Below, one piece after another: positions 1 to 8,666 of a DNA stretch of 64,000 bases (its first letter is position 1; the number at the start of each line of letters is the position of its first letter). The stretch spans positions 157,657 to 221,656 of the forward strand of contig DVNL01000007.1 of the NCBI GenBank assembly GCA_018714385.1, read 5' to 3'. The position numbers were made by a program, and so were the translations under genes. The stretch is from Candidatus Enterosoma merdigallinarum (lineage in GTDB: Bacteria; Bacillota_I; Bacilli_A; RFN20; CAG-288). A model generated the notes under the pieces. The model saw nothing but the letters and a program-made list of their open reading frames with translations, searched no databases and had not been told where the DNA came from.

Positions 1-2643
1 ATCGTCCTCATCAACAATTCCGTTCCCGTCGAAATCGGCGCCTTGAAGGATGACGACAAGGTCGATGCGATCCTCGTCGTCGGTCAGCCTGGCGACAACG
101 GCTTCGATGCCGTCGGAAAGATTCTCAACGGCGAAGTCAACCCCAGCGGCCGCCTCGTCGACACCTATGCCAGGGATTTGACGAGCGCTCCTTCCTACAA
201 CAACTATTCCGCAGGCGTCAAGAAGGCCGACCCCAACAAGCCTGACCTCACCGGAGGAACCGGCGACTACCTGAAGTATCTCGTCGACGGCAAGGAAGTC
301 AACACCTATATCTCCGTCTATGAGGAAGGCATCTATGTCGGCTATCGCTATTACGAGACGGTCGCTGCCATCGACGGCAACGACACCTGGTATGACCAGA
401 CTGTCGCCTATCCGTTTGGCTATGGCCTTAGCTATACGAACTTTGACTATGAGGTCACGCCCAGGACGACGGCTTCCACCACCATCGATGCCGATGACAC
501 ACTGACCTTCGATATCAAGGTCACCAACACCGGCGATGTTGCCGGCAAGGATGTCGTTCAGCTTTACTACAGCGCGCCCTACAAGGTCGGTGGATTGGAG
601 AAGGCCACCATCGCCCTCGGCGACTTCACGAAGACCGATCTTCTTGCCCCTGGCGAGAGCCAGACCGTCACCGTCCATGTCGACGTCCGCGACTTGGCAA
701 GCTACGACTACAAGACCGAAAAGACTTATGTCCTCGATGCCGGCGACTATGAATTCACCGTCCGCTCCAATGTCCATGCCGATCCTGTCGACACCGTCAG
801 CTACACGGTCGCGACCAAGGCCGTCATCGACGAGAGCCGTTCCGGAACCGAAGTCACAAACCGCTTCGACGATCTCAACACCTGGATGGACGAGAACGAC
901 GAAAACCTCAGCCGTGAGGACTTCGCCAACAAGACCGCCGAGCAGAGAAAGCAGCTGACCACCAAGCCGACCGATGCGGAGAGAACTCTCACCGCCGAAG
1001 AATACAAGGCTTGGAACGGCGATATCGACAGCGCCGAGGATGATACCAACAAGCCTTGGTCCATCCCTGCCGGCACGAAGCTCGAATATGCCGATCCGGC
1101 GACCAGACCCGCCACGGCGGAAGTCACCCTCGATCAGCTCATCGGAAAGGATTACGACGATCCTCTCTGGGATGATCTCATCAGCCAGTTGACGCTTGAA
1201 GAGATGACCAATCTCATCAACCACGGCGGCTTCAAGACCATCTCGCTTGACTACATCGGAAAGCCTTATTCCCTTGATACCGACGGCCCCAAGGGCTGGA
1301 CCGGAAACGGAACGGCCGGAAGCAAGCTCAACGCCTATGCGGCAGAGCCTGTCATCGCCTCCACTTGGAACAAGGAACTTGCCTATGAGATGGGTCGCAA
1401 CGTCGCCGACCAGGGCCTCTGGGGAAGCAGCGACCGCGACGATCTCGATGTCGGCGGAAAGATCTCCGGATACACGGGCTGGTATGCTCCGGCCATGAAC
1501 ATCCATAGATCTCCCTTCGACGGACGTTACACCGAATACTATTCCGAGGATCCTGTCCTCACCGGCATGATGGCCTCCAACGCCTCCCTCGGTGCCAAGA
1601 GCAAGGGTGCCTACGTCTTCATCAAGCACTTCGCTCTCCACGATGACGGCGCCGGTGTCGCCGGCTCCTACAGCCACGAGACCCAGAGCTATCAAATCTC
1701 CGGCTACCGCGGCTCTGTCGAGAAGGAATCCGGACTCTCCGTCTGGTGCAACGAACAGGCGATGAGAGAGATCTACCTCAAGCCCTTCCAGATGGCGGTC
1801 GAGATCGGCGGTGCCACCGCTGCCATGTCGGCCTTCAACAGATTCGGCTCCACTTGGGCAGGCGGATGCTATGCCTTGCTCACCGAAATCCTCAGGAACG
1901 AGTGGGGATTCCGCGGCTTCGTCGTCACCGATATCTCCATCTACGGCTTCCTCAATGTCGACCAGATGATCCGTGCCGGCGGCGATGCTGTCCTCGATTC
2001 CGGCGGCTCCCTCACGCTTGGTGCCACCGAATACACCGCCAGCAATCCCGATACGCAGATTTACTACATGCAGCAAGCAGCCCACAACATCCTCTACACC
2101 GTCGCCAACTCCAACGCCATGCAGCTTCCTCTCGGCGCATCCGTCTACTACGCCGCTCCCACTTCCCCTCTCGCTGATGCCACTGTCGGAGAGGCCTTCA
2201 CTGGCGACATCGGCTCTGCCGAGCTCAACACGATGCACAATTACGTCGATCCTTCCACCATCACCTATGCCGTCACGGACGGTGTCCTCCCTGCCGGATT
2301 GACGTTCAACGCCGACGGAACCATCACGGGAACCCCGACGGTCGCCGGCTCCTACGACTTCACGGTCACCGCCTCTGCCGAGGGCTATGCCTCTGGATCG
2401 AGAAGCTTCACCATCCATGTCAAGGAAGCGGCTGTCGAGGTCGAGGAACCCAAGGATTACGATCAGGACATCGCCGACATCAACACCGCTCTCGACGATC
2501 TTGACGGCAAGATCGATGATCTGACCGGCAAAGTCGATGCGATCCCTGGACAGGGTCTTGCCATCGGCGCCCTCATCGTCGGCATCATCGGCATCGTCAC
2601 AGGTGCCGCCGCTATCGTCCTTCACTTCTTCAAGAAGAACTAA
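1..2643 (+). CDS. GH3 beta-glucosidase-type glycosidase, permuted domains, 5' end cut by the window
   Basis: The reading frame is open from base 1, so the N-terminus lies outside the window; the TTG at base 43 is internal (counted here as residue 1). It hydrolyses beta-linked glycosides outside the cell. Domain order is reversed relative to classical GH3: first the alpha/beta sandwich domain (ending near GEVNPSGRLVDTY), then an Fn3-like domain (about 150-250), then the TIM barrel (about 365-690). The barrel holds KHF and the nucleophile motif VVTD, with the Asp codon at 1930-1932. Next come a putative Ig-like domain (about 710-795), a short coiled coil, and a terminal membrane helix with KKN tail. 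Reversed GH3 order is known from rumen enzymes such as Ruminococcus albus beta-glucosidase. It is first in an operon with the next two genes. Glycoside specificity cannot be read from sequence. Confidence 0.93.
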   Translation: MVLINNSVPVEIGALKDDDKVDAILVVGQPGDNGFDAVGKILNGEVNPSGRLVDTYARDLTSAPSYNNYSAGVKKADPNKPDLTGGTGDYLKYLVDGKEVNTYISVYEEGIYVGYRYYETVAAIDGNDTWYDQTVAYPFGYGLSYTNFDYEVTPRTTASTTIDADDTLTFDIKVTNTGDVAGKDVVQLYYSAPYKVGGLEKATIALGDFTKTDLLAPGESQTVTVHVDVRDLASYDYKTEKTYVLDAGDYEFTVRSNVHADPVDTVSYTVATKAVIDESRSGTEVTNRFDDLNTWMDENDENLSREDFANKTAEQRKQLTTKPTDAERTLTAEEYKAWNGDIDSAEDDTNKPWSIPAGTKLEYADPATRPATAEVTLDQLIGKDYDDPLWDDLISQLTLEEMTNLINHGGFKTISLDYIGKPYSLDTDGPKGWTGNGTAGSKLNAYAAEPVIASTWNKELAYEMGRNVADQGLWGSSDRDDLDVGGKISGYTGWYAPAMNIHRSPFDGRYTEYYSEDPVLTGMMASNASLGAKSKGAYVFIKHFALHDDGAGVAGSYSHETQSYQISGYRGSVEKESGLSVWCNEQAMREIYLKPFQMAVEIGGATAAMSAFNRFGSTWAGGCYALLTEILRNEWGFRGFVVTDISIYGFLNVDQMIRAGGDAVLDSGGSLTLGATEYTASNPDTQIYYMQQAAHNILYTVANSNAMQLPLGASVYYAAPTSPLADATVGEAFTGDIGSAELNTMHNYVDPSTITYAVTDGVLPAGLTFNADGTITGTPTVAGSYDFTVTASAEGYASGSRSFTIHVKEAAVEVEEPKDYDQDIADINTALDDLDGKIDDLTGKVDAIPGQGLAIGALIVGIIGIVTGAAAIVLHFFKKN

Positions 2644-2682
2644 AGCATAAGAACAATTCCTAACGAGAAAGAAGAAAACGCA

Positions 2683-3363
2683 ATGAAAAAAGAAATCAGA
2701 AAGACCGGTCTGTTCGCGTTGATTGGTCTCGTTGGGATCCTGTCCTCTTGCGGAGGTGACTCTTCCGTCACCTCCGCTTCGGGGGCTGGCCCCAGCAGCA
2801 CCAAGCCGAGCAGCGTCGCCCCTTCCACCAGTGAACCAGATCCTGTCGGAGGCGGGGAATATACCTTCGAAGCCGAGTATACGGATGTTTCCAACCTGTC
2901 TGGCGGAGGCATCTCGGGTGCCGCCGTCGGCATCAACATGATCTTGCAGTCGGGAAATGCCTCCAACGGCTGGTACATCGGCTATACCCACAAGAAGGGT
3001 CTTGCCATCACGTTCGAAATCACCTCCTCCGCTGCTGCCAAGGCGGACTTGACTCTTGTTCTCGGAACGGAGCTTGGCCCCATGGTCATGAATCCGACCT
3101 CCTATGAGATCACCGTCAACGGCACCGACGTCAATTACACGGAGTTCTCCATCCGCGCCAATTCCTCTCAGATCGGCACGGACTTCCGCGAGTATGCCAT
3201 CACGCCTCAGATCGATCTCGTCGAGGGAGTCAACACGCTTGTCTTCACGACGGGAGAGAACACCTATTGCAACGGCGGCCCCGGCGGTCCTCTCTTCGAT
3301 GCCATCAAGCTCGATACGACGAGCACCTTGACTTGGGAGCCGATCGAAGACAACATCGCTTGA
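2683..3363 (+). CDS. Lipoprotein with a CBM35/CBM6-like carbohydrate-binding module
   Basis: This 226-residue protein has a lipoprotein signal peptide (Lys-rich start, hydrophobic core, lipobox ending at Cys23) and then a Ser/Thr/Pro-rich linker to about residue 50. The rest is one beta-sandwich-like domain. It opens with YTFEAEY, as CBM35/CBM6 modules often do, and ends near GGPLFDAIKLD, which also fits these modules. I see no catalytic domain. It lies 39 bases after one GH3 gene and 74 before another, so it probably binds the polysaccharide or oligosaccharide the two GH3 enzymes act on and holds it at the membrane surface. The CBM call rests on motif resemblance, and the family number is uncertain. 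The Shine-Dalgarno before the ATG is weak (GAAAGAAGAAAA). Confidence 0.75.
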   Translation: MKKEIRKTGLFALIGLVGILSSCGGDSSVTSASGAGPSSTKPSSVAPSTSEPDPVGGGEYTFEAEYTDVSNLSGGGISGAAVGINMILQSGNASNGWYIGYTHKKGLAITFEITSSAAAKADLTLVLGTELGPMVMNPTSYEITVNGTDVNYTEFSIRANSSQIGTDFREYAITPQIDLVEGVNTLVFTTGENTYCNGGPGGPLFDAIKLDTTSTLTWEPIEDNIA

Positions 3364-3379
3364 TCGAATCCGACGCAGA

Positions 3380-3413
3380 GACTGCTGGCCGTGCAAGCGG
3401 TCAGCGGTCTTTT
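3380..3413 (+). terminator. Weak intrinsic terminator or attenuator inside the GH3 operon
   Basis: A 12-bp stem (3380-3391 with 3398-3409, two G-U pairs) with a six-base loop is followed by only four T. It may lower readthrough into the second GH3 gene. Confidence 0.5.
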
Positions 3414-3437
3414 GCTTAATGGTAGAAAGGAAAAGAA

Positions 3438-6347
3438 ATGAATATCCTGAAAAGGTTATGGAAGGGGAAGAAGACCCGTGTCTGGATGCTGACGTCGGCA
3501 CCCGTCCTTGTCCTTCTTCTCACGGCTTCGCTGGTGACGACGCAGGTTCCTCTCATCGACGGGACTCTGGACATCGTCTTCGGCGGGGCGAGGCCAATCA
3601 CTGCCGATGGCCAGGCCGTCTATGAAAAAGAATATGAAACGAAGCAGGATGCCCTTAAAGCCGCGAACGCATTCAACGTCGGCGTCGTCGAAGAGGGCAT
3701 CACCCTTTTGAAGAACGAAGAGAATACCCTGCCTCTGGCTTCGGGAAGCAAGGTGACCGTGTTCGGAAAGAATTCCGTCAATCTTGTGTATGGCGGTTCC
3801 GGATCTTCCGGCGGAAACAATTCCGGTGAGAAGAATACTCTCTACGAATCGCTTGAAAGCGCCGGCTTTGAGGTCAATCCGACCATGAAGTCCTTCTACG
3901 AGTCTTCCTCTTCGGGATCCGGCCGTGCCGCCAATCCTGCCATGGGAAGCATCATCGCGGGATTCTCGACGGGCGAGACTCCGATCTCGTCCTACGGGAC
4001 GATCCAACGGAATTCCTACTCGGATTATTCCGATGCCGCGATCGTCGTCATCTCCCGAATTGGCGGAGAAGGCTTCGATCTGCCCAGGACGATGAAAAAG
4101 TCCTATTCCGGAAACGAGAAAATCGATGCTGGCGTCCGCAATGCCGACGATCACTATCTCCAGCTTGACCGGAACGAAACCGATATGCTCAAAGAGGCGT
4201 GCGACAACTTCGACAAGGTTGTAGTCGTCCTCAACACTTCCGCTCCCATCGAGCTGGGATTCCTCGACGATCCGGAGCATTATGCCTACAACGAGAAGAT
4301 CAAAGCCTGTCTGTGGATGGGACTTCCCGGAAACAGCGGCGTCATGGCCTTGGGCAAGGTGCTCGACGGCGAGGTCAATCCGAGCGGCCACACCACCGAC
4401 ACCTATGCGAGGGACTTCAAGAAAGACCCCTCCTATGCGAACTTCGGAAACAACAACGTCGCCGACGGAAACGCCTATCTTCTCGACAATGCCTCCTCCG
4501 GTTCCTATTTCGTCGAATACGAGGAAGGCATCTATGTCGGCTATCGCTATTATGAGACGAGAGGCTTCACGGATGGCGAGGCCTGGTACGACGAAAACGT
4601 CGTCTATCCTTTCGGATACGGCTTGAGCTACACGACGTTCGAATGGCATCTCGGCGAGACCTCCTATCCGGACGAAGCGAATCTTCCTCAGGATGGCGAG
4701 ATCGAAATTACCGTCGATGTCACCAACACGGGAGATGTCCCTGGAAAGGATGTCGTGCAGGCCTATTACACTGCCCCCTATGAAAGCGGAGGAATCGAAA
4801 AGGCCCATGTCGTCTTGGCTGACTTTGCCAAGACGGAACTGATCCAGCCCGGCGAGACGAAGAGCGTCACGTTGAGCTTCGCCGTCTCCGACATGAAATC
4901 CTATGACTATAACGATGCCAACGAAAACGGGTTCAAGGGATACGAATTGGAAGCCGGCGACTATGGCATCGCCATTTCCAGGAATGCCCATGAGCCTGTC
5001 GAGACGTTGACCTACAGCATCGCGTCGGATATCCGCTACGAGAAAGACGATGCCACGGGAGAGATTGTCGAGAATCGCTTCGACGATGTTTCCGGGCATA
5101 TCTCGACCTATCTTTCCAGAAGCGACTGGGACGGGACGTGGCCCACGACTCCGACTGCTGCCGAGAGAGCGGTCGACATGGCCTTCGTCAATTCCCTGAA
5201 CTACCGCATCGACGATGAAGGAAAGCCCTGGGCGACAGACACGATGCCAACACAGAGCGACCATGAGCTCAGCAAAAAGGAAGTCACGGTTACCTTCAAG
5301 GAGCTCTCAGGGCTTCCTTATGACGATCCCAAATGGGAAGAGTTCATGAACCAGCTCACGATCGGCCAGATGTCCGGTCTCATCGGAACGGGTGCCTTCG
5401 GAACGATTCCTTTGGAGAATCTCGGCGTTCCCATGACCTATGCGCCGGATGGCCCTTCCGGATTCACCAACTTCATGTCTTCGGGCGGACCCGTCTTCGA
5501 CACGGCCTTCTATGCCGCCGAGTGCGTCCTCGGTGCCAGCTGGAACAAGGAGCTTGCCCACGAATTCGGCAACATGATCGGCGACGAAGCATTGATCGGA
5601 GACAATACATTGGCCTATAGTGGATGGAATGCTCCGGCAGTCAACATTCATCGTTCTCCTTTCGGCGGACGCAACTGGGAATACTATTCCGAAGATGGCT
5701 ATCTCTCTGGAGCCATCGGTGCCGAAGTCGTCAAGGGATGCCGCGAAAAAGGCGTCATCACCTACGTCAAGCATTTCGCCGTCAACGAGCAGGAGACCAA
5801 CCGCGACACGAACGGTCTTGTGACTTGGGCGGACGAGCAGGCGATGCGTGAAATCTATCTCAAGCCCTTCGAAATCATCGTCAAGGAAGGAGAGTCACTC
5901 GGCATCATGTCCTCTTTCAACCGCATCGGAACGACTTGGGCTGGTGGAAGCTATGCCCTCCTTACCGAAATCCTCAGGGATGAATGGGGCTTCCGCGGAT
6001 GTGTCGTCACCGACTACTCCCTGCCTCGCTACATGAACGTCAACCAGCAGATCCGTGCCGGAGGCGACCTGGTCTTCAATCAGGGCGACAAGGCCCCCGG
6101 AAACGACTATACGCCGACGCAGGTCTCCTGCATGCGGAAAGCTGCCCACAACATTCTCTATGCCATCGCCAATTCCAATGCCGTCAACGCCGACATCCTC
6201 GGCTATCTTCTTCCGATCTGGCAGGTCATTCTCATCGTCGTCGATGTCGTCGTCCTGGTCGGCCTTGGCGTCTGGGGCGGACTGGTCATAGCCATGGAGT
6301 TCCGCAAGGACAAGAAAGAAGAGCCGACCGAAGAGAAGACAGCCTAA
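3438..6347 (+). CDS. GH3 glycosidase, permuted domains, membrane anchors at both ends
   Basis: This 969-residue paralogue of the gene at 1-2643 has the same reversed order. An N-terminal membrane helix (about 20-38) is followed by the alpha/beta sandwich (about 65-360, ending at GEVNPSG), an Fn3-like domain (about 430-540) and the TIM barrel (about 615-930). The barrel contains KHFAVNEQE and the nucleophile motif VVTDYS, with the Asp codon at 6012-6014 (Asp859). A second helix (about 935-957) and a charged tail end the protein. With a helix at each end the catalytic part is predicted to lie outside the cell, tethered twice. Unlike its paralogue it has no Ig-like domain. The start is the ATG at 3438 after AGAAAGGAAAAGAA. 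Role: breakdown of beta-glucosides or beta-xylosides next to the membrane. Confidence 0.93.
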   Translation: MNILKRLWKGKKTRVWMLTSAPVLVLLLTASLVTTQVPLIDGTLDIVFGGARPITADGQAVYEKEYETKQDALKAANAFNVGVVEEGITLLKNEENTLPLASGSKVTVFGKNSVNLVYGGSGSSGGNNSGEKNTLYESLESAGFEVNPTMKSFYESSSSGSGRAANPAMGSIIAGFSTGETPISSYGTIQRNSYSDYSDAAIVVISRIGGEGFDLPRTMKKSYSGNEKIDAGVRNADDHYLQLDRNETDMLKEACDNFDKVVVVLNTSAPIELGFLDDPEHYAYNEKIKACLWMGLPGNSGVMALGKVLDGEVNPSGHTTDTYARDFKKDPSYANFGNNNVADGNAYLLDNASSGSYFVEYEEGIYVGYRYYETRGFTDGEAWYDENVVYPFGYGLSYTTFEWHLGETSYPDEANLPQDGEIEITVDVTNTGDVPGKDVVQAYYTAPYESGGIEKAHVVLADFAKTELIQPGETKSVTLSFAVSDMKSYDYNDANENGFKGYELEAGDYGIAISRNAHEPVETLTYSIASDIRYEKDDATGEIVENRFDDVSGHISTYLSRSDWDGTWPTTPTAAERAVDMAFVNSLNYRIDDEGKPWATDTMPTQSDHELSKKEVTVTFKELSGLPYDDPKWEEFMNQLTIGQMSGLIGTGAFGTIPLENLGVPMTYAPDGPSGFTNFMSSGGPVFDTAFYAAECVLGASWNKELAHEFGNMIGDEALIGDNTLAYSGWNAPAVNIHRSPFGGRNWEYYSEDGYLSGAIGAEVVKGCREKGVITYVKHFAVNEQETNRDTNGLVTWADEQAMREIYLKPFEIIVKEGESLGIMSSFNRIGTTWAGGSYALLTEILRDEWGFRGCVVTDYSLPRYMNVNQQIRAGGDLVFNQGDKAPGNDYTPTQVSCMRKAAHNILYAIANSNAVNADILGYLLPIWQVILIVVDVVVLVGLGVWGGLVIAMEFRKDKKEEPTEEKTA

Positions 6348-6354
6348 TCAAAAG

Positions 6355-6391
6355 AAAAAGGACGCCGCCTTTGGAACGACGTCCTTTTTTT
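6355..6391. terminator. Bidirectional intrinsic terminator
   Basis: A 10-bp stem AAAAAGGACG / CGTCCTTTTT has an A-run on one side and a T-run on the other. It sits between the GH3 gene and the convergent aldo/keto reductase and serves both strands. Confidence 0.85.
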
Positions 6392-6397
6392 CATGGC

Positions 6398-7237
6398 TCA
6401 TTTCCAGAGGAAGGGGATCTGGCGGACGTAATGCGCCTCTTTCTTGGGGGTCGGGACATAGAATCGCCTGTCGGTATCGAGGGTGGCGATTCTGGCCATC
6501 TCTTCATCGGAGAGATGGAAATCGAAGACATCCATGTTGGACCGGAGGTGATCGGGGTCGTCGGAGCCCGGAATCGGGATGAAGCCTTTCTGGACGTGCC
6601 AGCGGAGGATGACCTGGGCGACGGATTTCCCGTGGGCTCGGGCGATGTCCTGGAGAATCTTTTCCTGGAAGAGACCGTTTTCGGCATGGCCGAGAGGATA
6701 GTAGGCCATCATCTTCGTTCCGTAGGGGGAAAGTCTTTCAAGGACTGCCTTTTCGCTGCAATAGGGGTGGGCTTCCAACTGGACGATGTGGGGCTTGACT
6801 TTCGCCTGCGAGAGGACGGCTTCGAGCTTTTCGCCGAAGAAATTGGAAAGGCCGATGGCCTTGACGAGACCTTTTTCGTAGGCTTGCTCCAGCTTCCGAT
6901 ATCCGGCGAGGAAGTCGCCCGAGGGATGGTGGAGCAGAAGGACGTCGATATAGTCGATCCCGAGGCGTTTGAGCGTCCTTTCGACGCAATCTTCGTCTCG
7001 GAAGTAGGTGGGCCATATCTTCGAGACGATGAAAAGATCCTCCCTCCTGTAGGGGAGATTTTTCAATGTCCTTCGTATCGTCCTTTCGTTGAGGTAGATG
7101 TTCGCCGTGTCGATGAGACGATAGCCTGCCTCCAGGGCAAAGGTGAGAGGCTTTCTCGTCTTCCAGGGGAAGAGATGGTAGGAACCATAGCCAATCGCAG
7201 GCATCCTGACGCCGTTGGGAAGGGTGACGAATTCCAT
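6398..7237 (-). CDS. Aldo/keto reductase family oxidoreductase
   Basis: This 279-residue NAD(P)H-dependent reductase has the (beta/alpha)8 AKR fold and reduces aldehydes or ketones to alcohols. The catalytic tetrad is visible as Asp43, Tyr48, Lys73 and His103 (the last in LLHHPSGD). Near the C-terminus IPGSDDPDHLRSN matches the nucleotide phosphate-binding loop. It resembles the 2,5-diketo-gluconate reductase / glyoxal reductase (YvgN) branch, but the substrate cannot be told. The frame continues upstream, but the ATG at 7237 is the start: it has a good Shine-Dalgarno (AAAAGGAGA), the family's MEFVTLPNG-type N-terminus, and a TATAAT just upstream. The thioesterase gene is divergent. Confidence 0.92.
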   Translation of the reverse strand: MEFVTLPNGVRMPAIGYGSYHLFPWKTRKPLTFALEAGYRLIDTANIYLNERTIRRTLKNLPYRREDLFIVSKIWPTYFRDEDCVERTLKRLGIDYIDVLLLHHPSGDFLAGYRKLEQAYEKGLVKAIGLSNFFGEKLEAVLSQAKVKPHIVQLEAHPYCSEKAVLERLSPYGTKMMAYYPLGHAENGLFQEKILQDIARAHGKSVAQVILRWHVQKGFIPIPGSDDPDHLRSNMDVFDFHLSDEEMARIATLDTDRRFYVPTPKKEAHYVRQIPFLWK

Positions 7238-7256
7238 GGGAATCTCCTTTTCTTTT

Positions 7257-7262
7257 ATTATA
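7257..7262 (-). promoter_or_regulatory. -10 box of the aldo/keto reductase gene
   Basis: TATAAT on the minus strand lies 19 bases before the ATG. No good -35 hexamer is visible. Confidence 0.5.
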
Positions 7263-7335
7263 AGGCCTGTCGAGAAAAGAGGAGACCTTTCTTGCCTCAG
7301 GTCTTTGGGGTAAGATAGACGAGAGGAAAGAAAAC

Positions 7336-7764
7336 ATGCAAAAGAAAAGCGTCTACGAAAGGGGAGTCTATTATTACGAGACGGACAAGATGGGCATCGT
7401 CCATCATGCCAACTATGTCCATTATATGGAAGAGGCACGCCTCTTCTTCTTGGCCGCCAATGGATACGACTATTCCGCTTTGGAGTCTTCCGGCATCCTT
7501 TCTCCCGTCGTCGGGCTTTCCTGTCGATACCATAGTCCGCTTCGCTATGGCGACTCTTTTCGGGTGATCGTTTCCCTTTCTTCCTTCACGGGACTGCGTT
7601 TTGTCTTTCGCTATCGCATGGAGAAGAAGGACGGGCTTCTCGTTTTCGAAGGAACATCGGAGCATTGCTTTGTTGATGACAAGGGGAAACCTATTTTTCT
7701 GAAGAGGAGCTTCCCGGATCTCTATGAGGCTTTTTCGGCTTTGGAAAGCTTAGAAGAAAGCTAA
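7336..7764 (+). CDS. Acyl-CoA thioesterase, YbgC/4HBT hot-dog family
   Basis: This 142-residue single-domain protein has the typical hot-dog thioesterase length. The N-terminal motif YYYETDKMGIVHHANYV carries the family's catalytic Asp (Asp17) and the following aromatic/Asn positions. It is expected to hydrolyse short or medium acyl-CoA, or acyl-ACP, in the cytoplasm. The start ATG has AGAGGAAAG upstream. It diverges from the aldo/keto reductase gene and converges on the DUF1275 gene 15 bases downstream. Its physiological substrate is unknown. Confidence 0.88.
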   Translation: MQKKSVYERGVYYYETDKMGIVHHANYVHYMEEARLFFLAANGYDYSALESSGILSPVVGLSCRYHSPLRYGDSFRVIVSLSSFTGLRFVFRYRMEKKDGLLVFEGTSEHCFVDDKGKPIFLKRSFPDLYEAFSALESLEES

Positions 7765-7779
7765 AAATTCTATATAAAA

Positions 7780-8517
7780 TCAAAGACGTGTCTTTTCTTC
7801 TTTTTTCGCTAAAGAAAAGGACAGGACGAAAAGGAAGACAAGGATGATGATTGGAATAAACAGGATAAGGCGCAAGGAAAGATCGCTTCCGCCGTTCAAG
7901 AACAGAAGCGAAAGATAGAAAACCAAGAAGCCGGCGATGAAGAAGACGAGGATAAGGCCGTGCTCCAAAAGGCGTAGAGCCGCATCCTCGTCCTTTTTGC
8001 TGGATAGCAGGGCGAGATCCTTTGCTATGCTGGTCAGCAGGTTTGTCATCATCGTGGAAGCATAGGATGTGCCGTTGACCGTCCGGAACGAGGCGTACTG
8101 GAAAGAGGAAAACAGCGCCAGGAAGATGTCCGCCACGATGTCGATGCCGGTCGGCTCCGCCATCTCCGCAATGATGTCCCTTCCTTTTGCCGGGAGGAAG
8201 AACAAGGGGAGGAGAAAGACGATTTCTCCAACGAGGATCACGGGTTCCCAACGTCTTTTTCTTTTTTTCAGGAAGAGGCGGATCATCTCGGAGAGAAAGC
8301 AGCCGAGGAAGAAGACCCCGATGACGGCGAGACGGAAGAGGGCCCTTGTCGTCTTTCCGTCCACCAAGGCGGTGAACATCGTGATCAGGTTCCCTGTCTG
8401 CATGCCGGCAAAGACGCCGTGGACCTTCAGGGAATAGAGTTCCAGAAAGCCGCCGACAAAGGTCAGCAGGAGGGCGAAAAGAAGCGACAGGTTGAACGTT
8501 TCCCTGATTTTTTTCAT
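7780..8517 (-). CDS. DUF1275 (YoaK-like) integral membrane protein
   Basis: This 245-residue protein has about six hydrophobic helices. Near the N-terminus GGFLELYSLKVHGVF followed by AGMQTGNLI is the hallmark of the DUF1275/YoaK family; further helices and a Lys/Glu-rich tail follow. No biochemical function is established for the family. The gene stands alone. A TATACT lies nine bases before the ATG and there is no clear Shine-Dalgarno, so the mRNA may be leaderless; an internal start is the alternative. Confidence 0.85.
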   Translation of the reverse strand: MKKIRETFNLSLLFALLLTFVGGFLELYSLKVHGVFAGMQTGNLITMFTALVDGKTTRALFRLAVIGVFFLGCFLSEMIRLFLKKRKRRWEPVILVGEIVFLLPLFFLPAKGRDIIAEMAEPTGIDIVADIFLALFSSFQYASFRTVNGTSYASTMMTNLLTSIAKDLALLSSKKDEDAALRLLEHGLILVFFIAGFLVFYLSLLFLNGGSDLSLRLILFIPIIILVFLFVLSFSLAKKEEKTRL

Positions 8518-8526
8518 GCCTGGAAA

Positions 8527-8532
8527 AGTATA
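8527..8532 (-). promoter_or_regulatory. -10 box close to the DUF1275 start codon
   Basis: TATACT on the minus strand is only nine bases from the ATG, so the transcript would start at or next to the AUG. Confidence 0.45.
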
Positions 8533-8582
8533 GGATAATCACAGAAAAAGAAAAGTCTTTTTTCACCCGGCGTTTTCGTGTC

Positions 8583-8610
8583 TTGATTTGGACGCTCGAG
8601 TAACTATACT
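8583..8610 (+). promoter_or_regulatory. Promoter of the oligoendopeptidase F gene
   Basis: TTGATT, a 16-base spacer and TATACT lie 57 bases before the pepF ATG. Confidence 0.65.
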
Positions 8611-8666
8611 TAAATTATTTGTAGTCTTTTTCTATATTTCTTTGTTTTGAAAGAGGAGGAAACGAT

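Noticed and set aside
3456..5264. 602-codon minus-strand frame opposite the second GH3 gene
   Set aside because: Same codon-bias shadow; the sense strand encodes conserved GH3 domains throughout.
5984..7318. 444-codon plus-strand frame overlapping the end of the GH3 gene and the aldo/keto reductase
   Set aside because: It crosses a strong terminator and lies antisense to the clearly conserved reductase.
7238..7438. Upstream extension of the aldo/keto reductase frame
   Set aside because: The added residues overlap the divergent thioesterase and the -10 box; the ATG at 7237 has the ribosome site.
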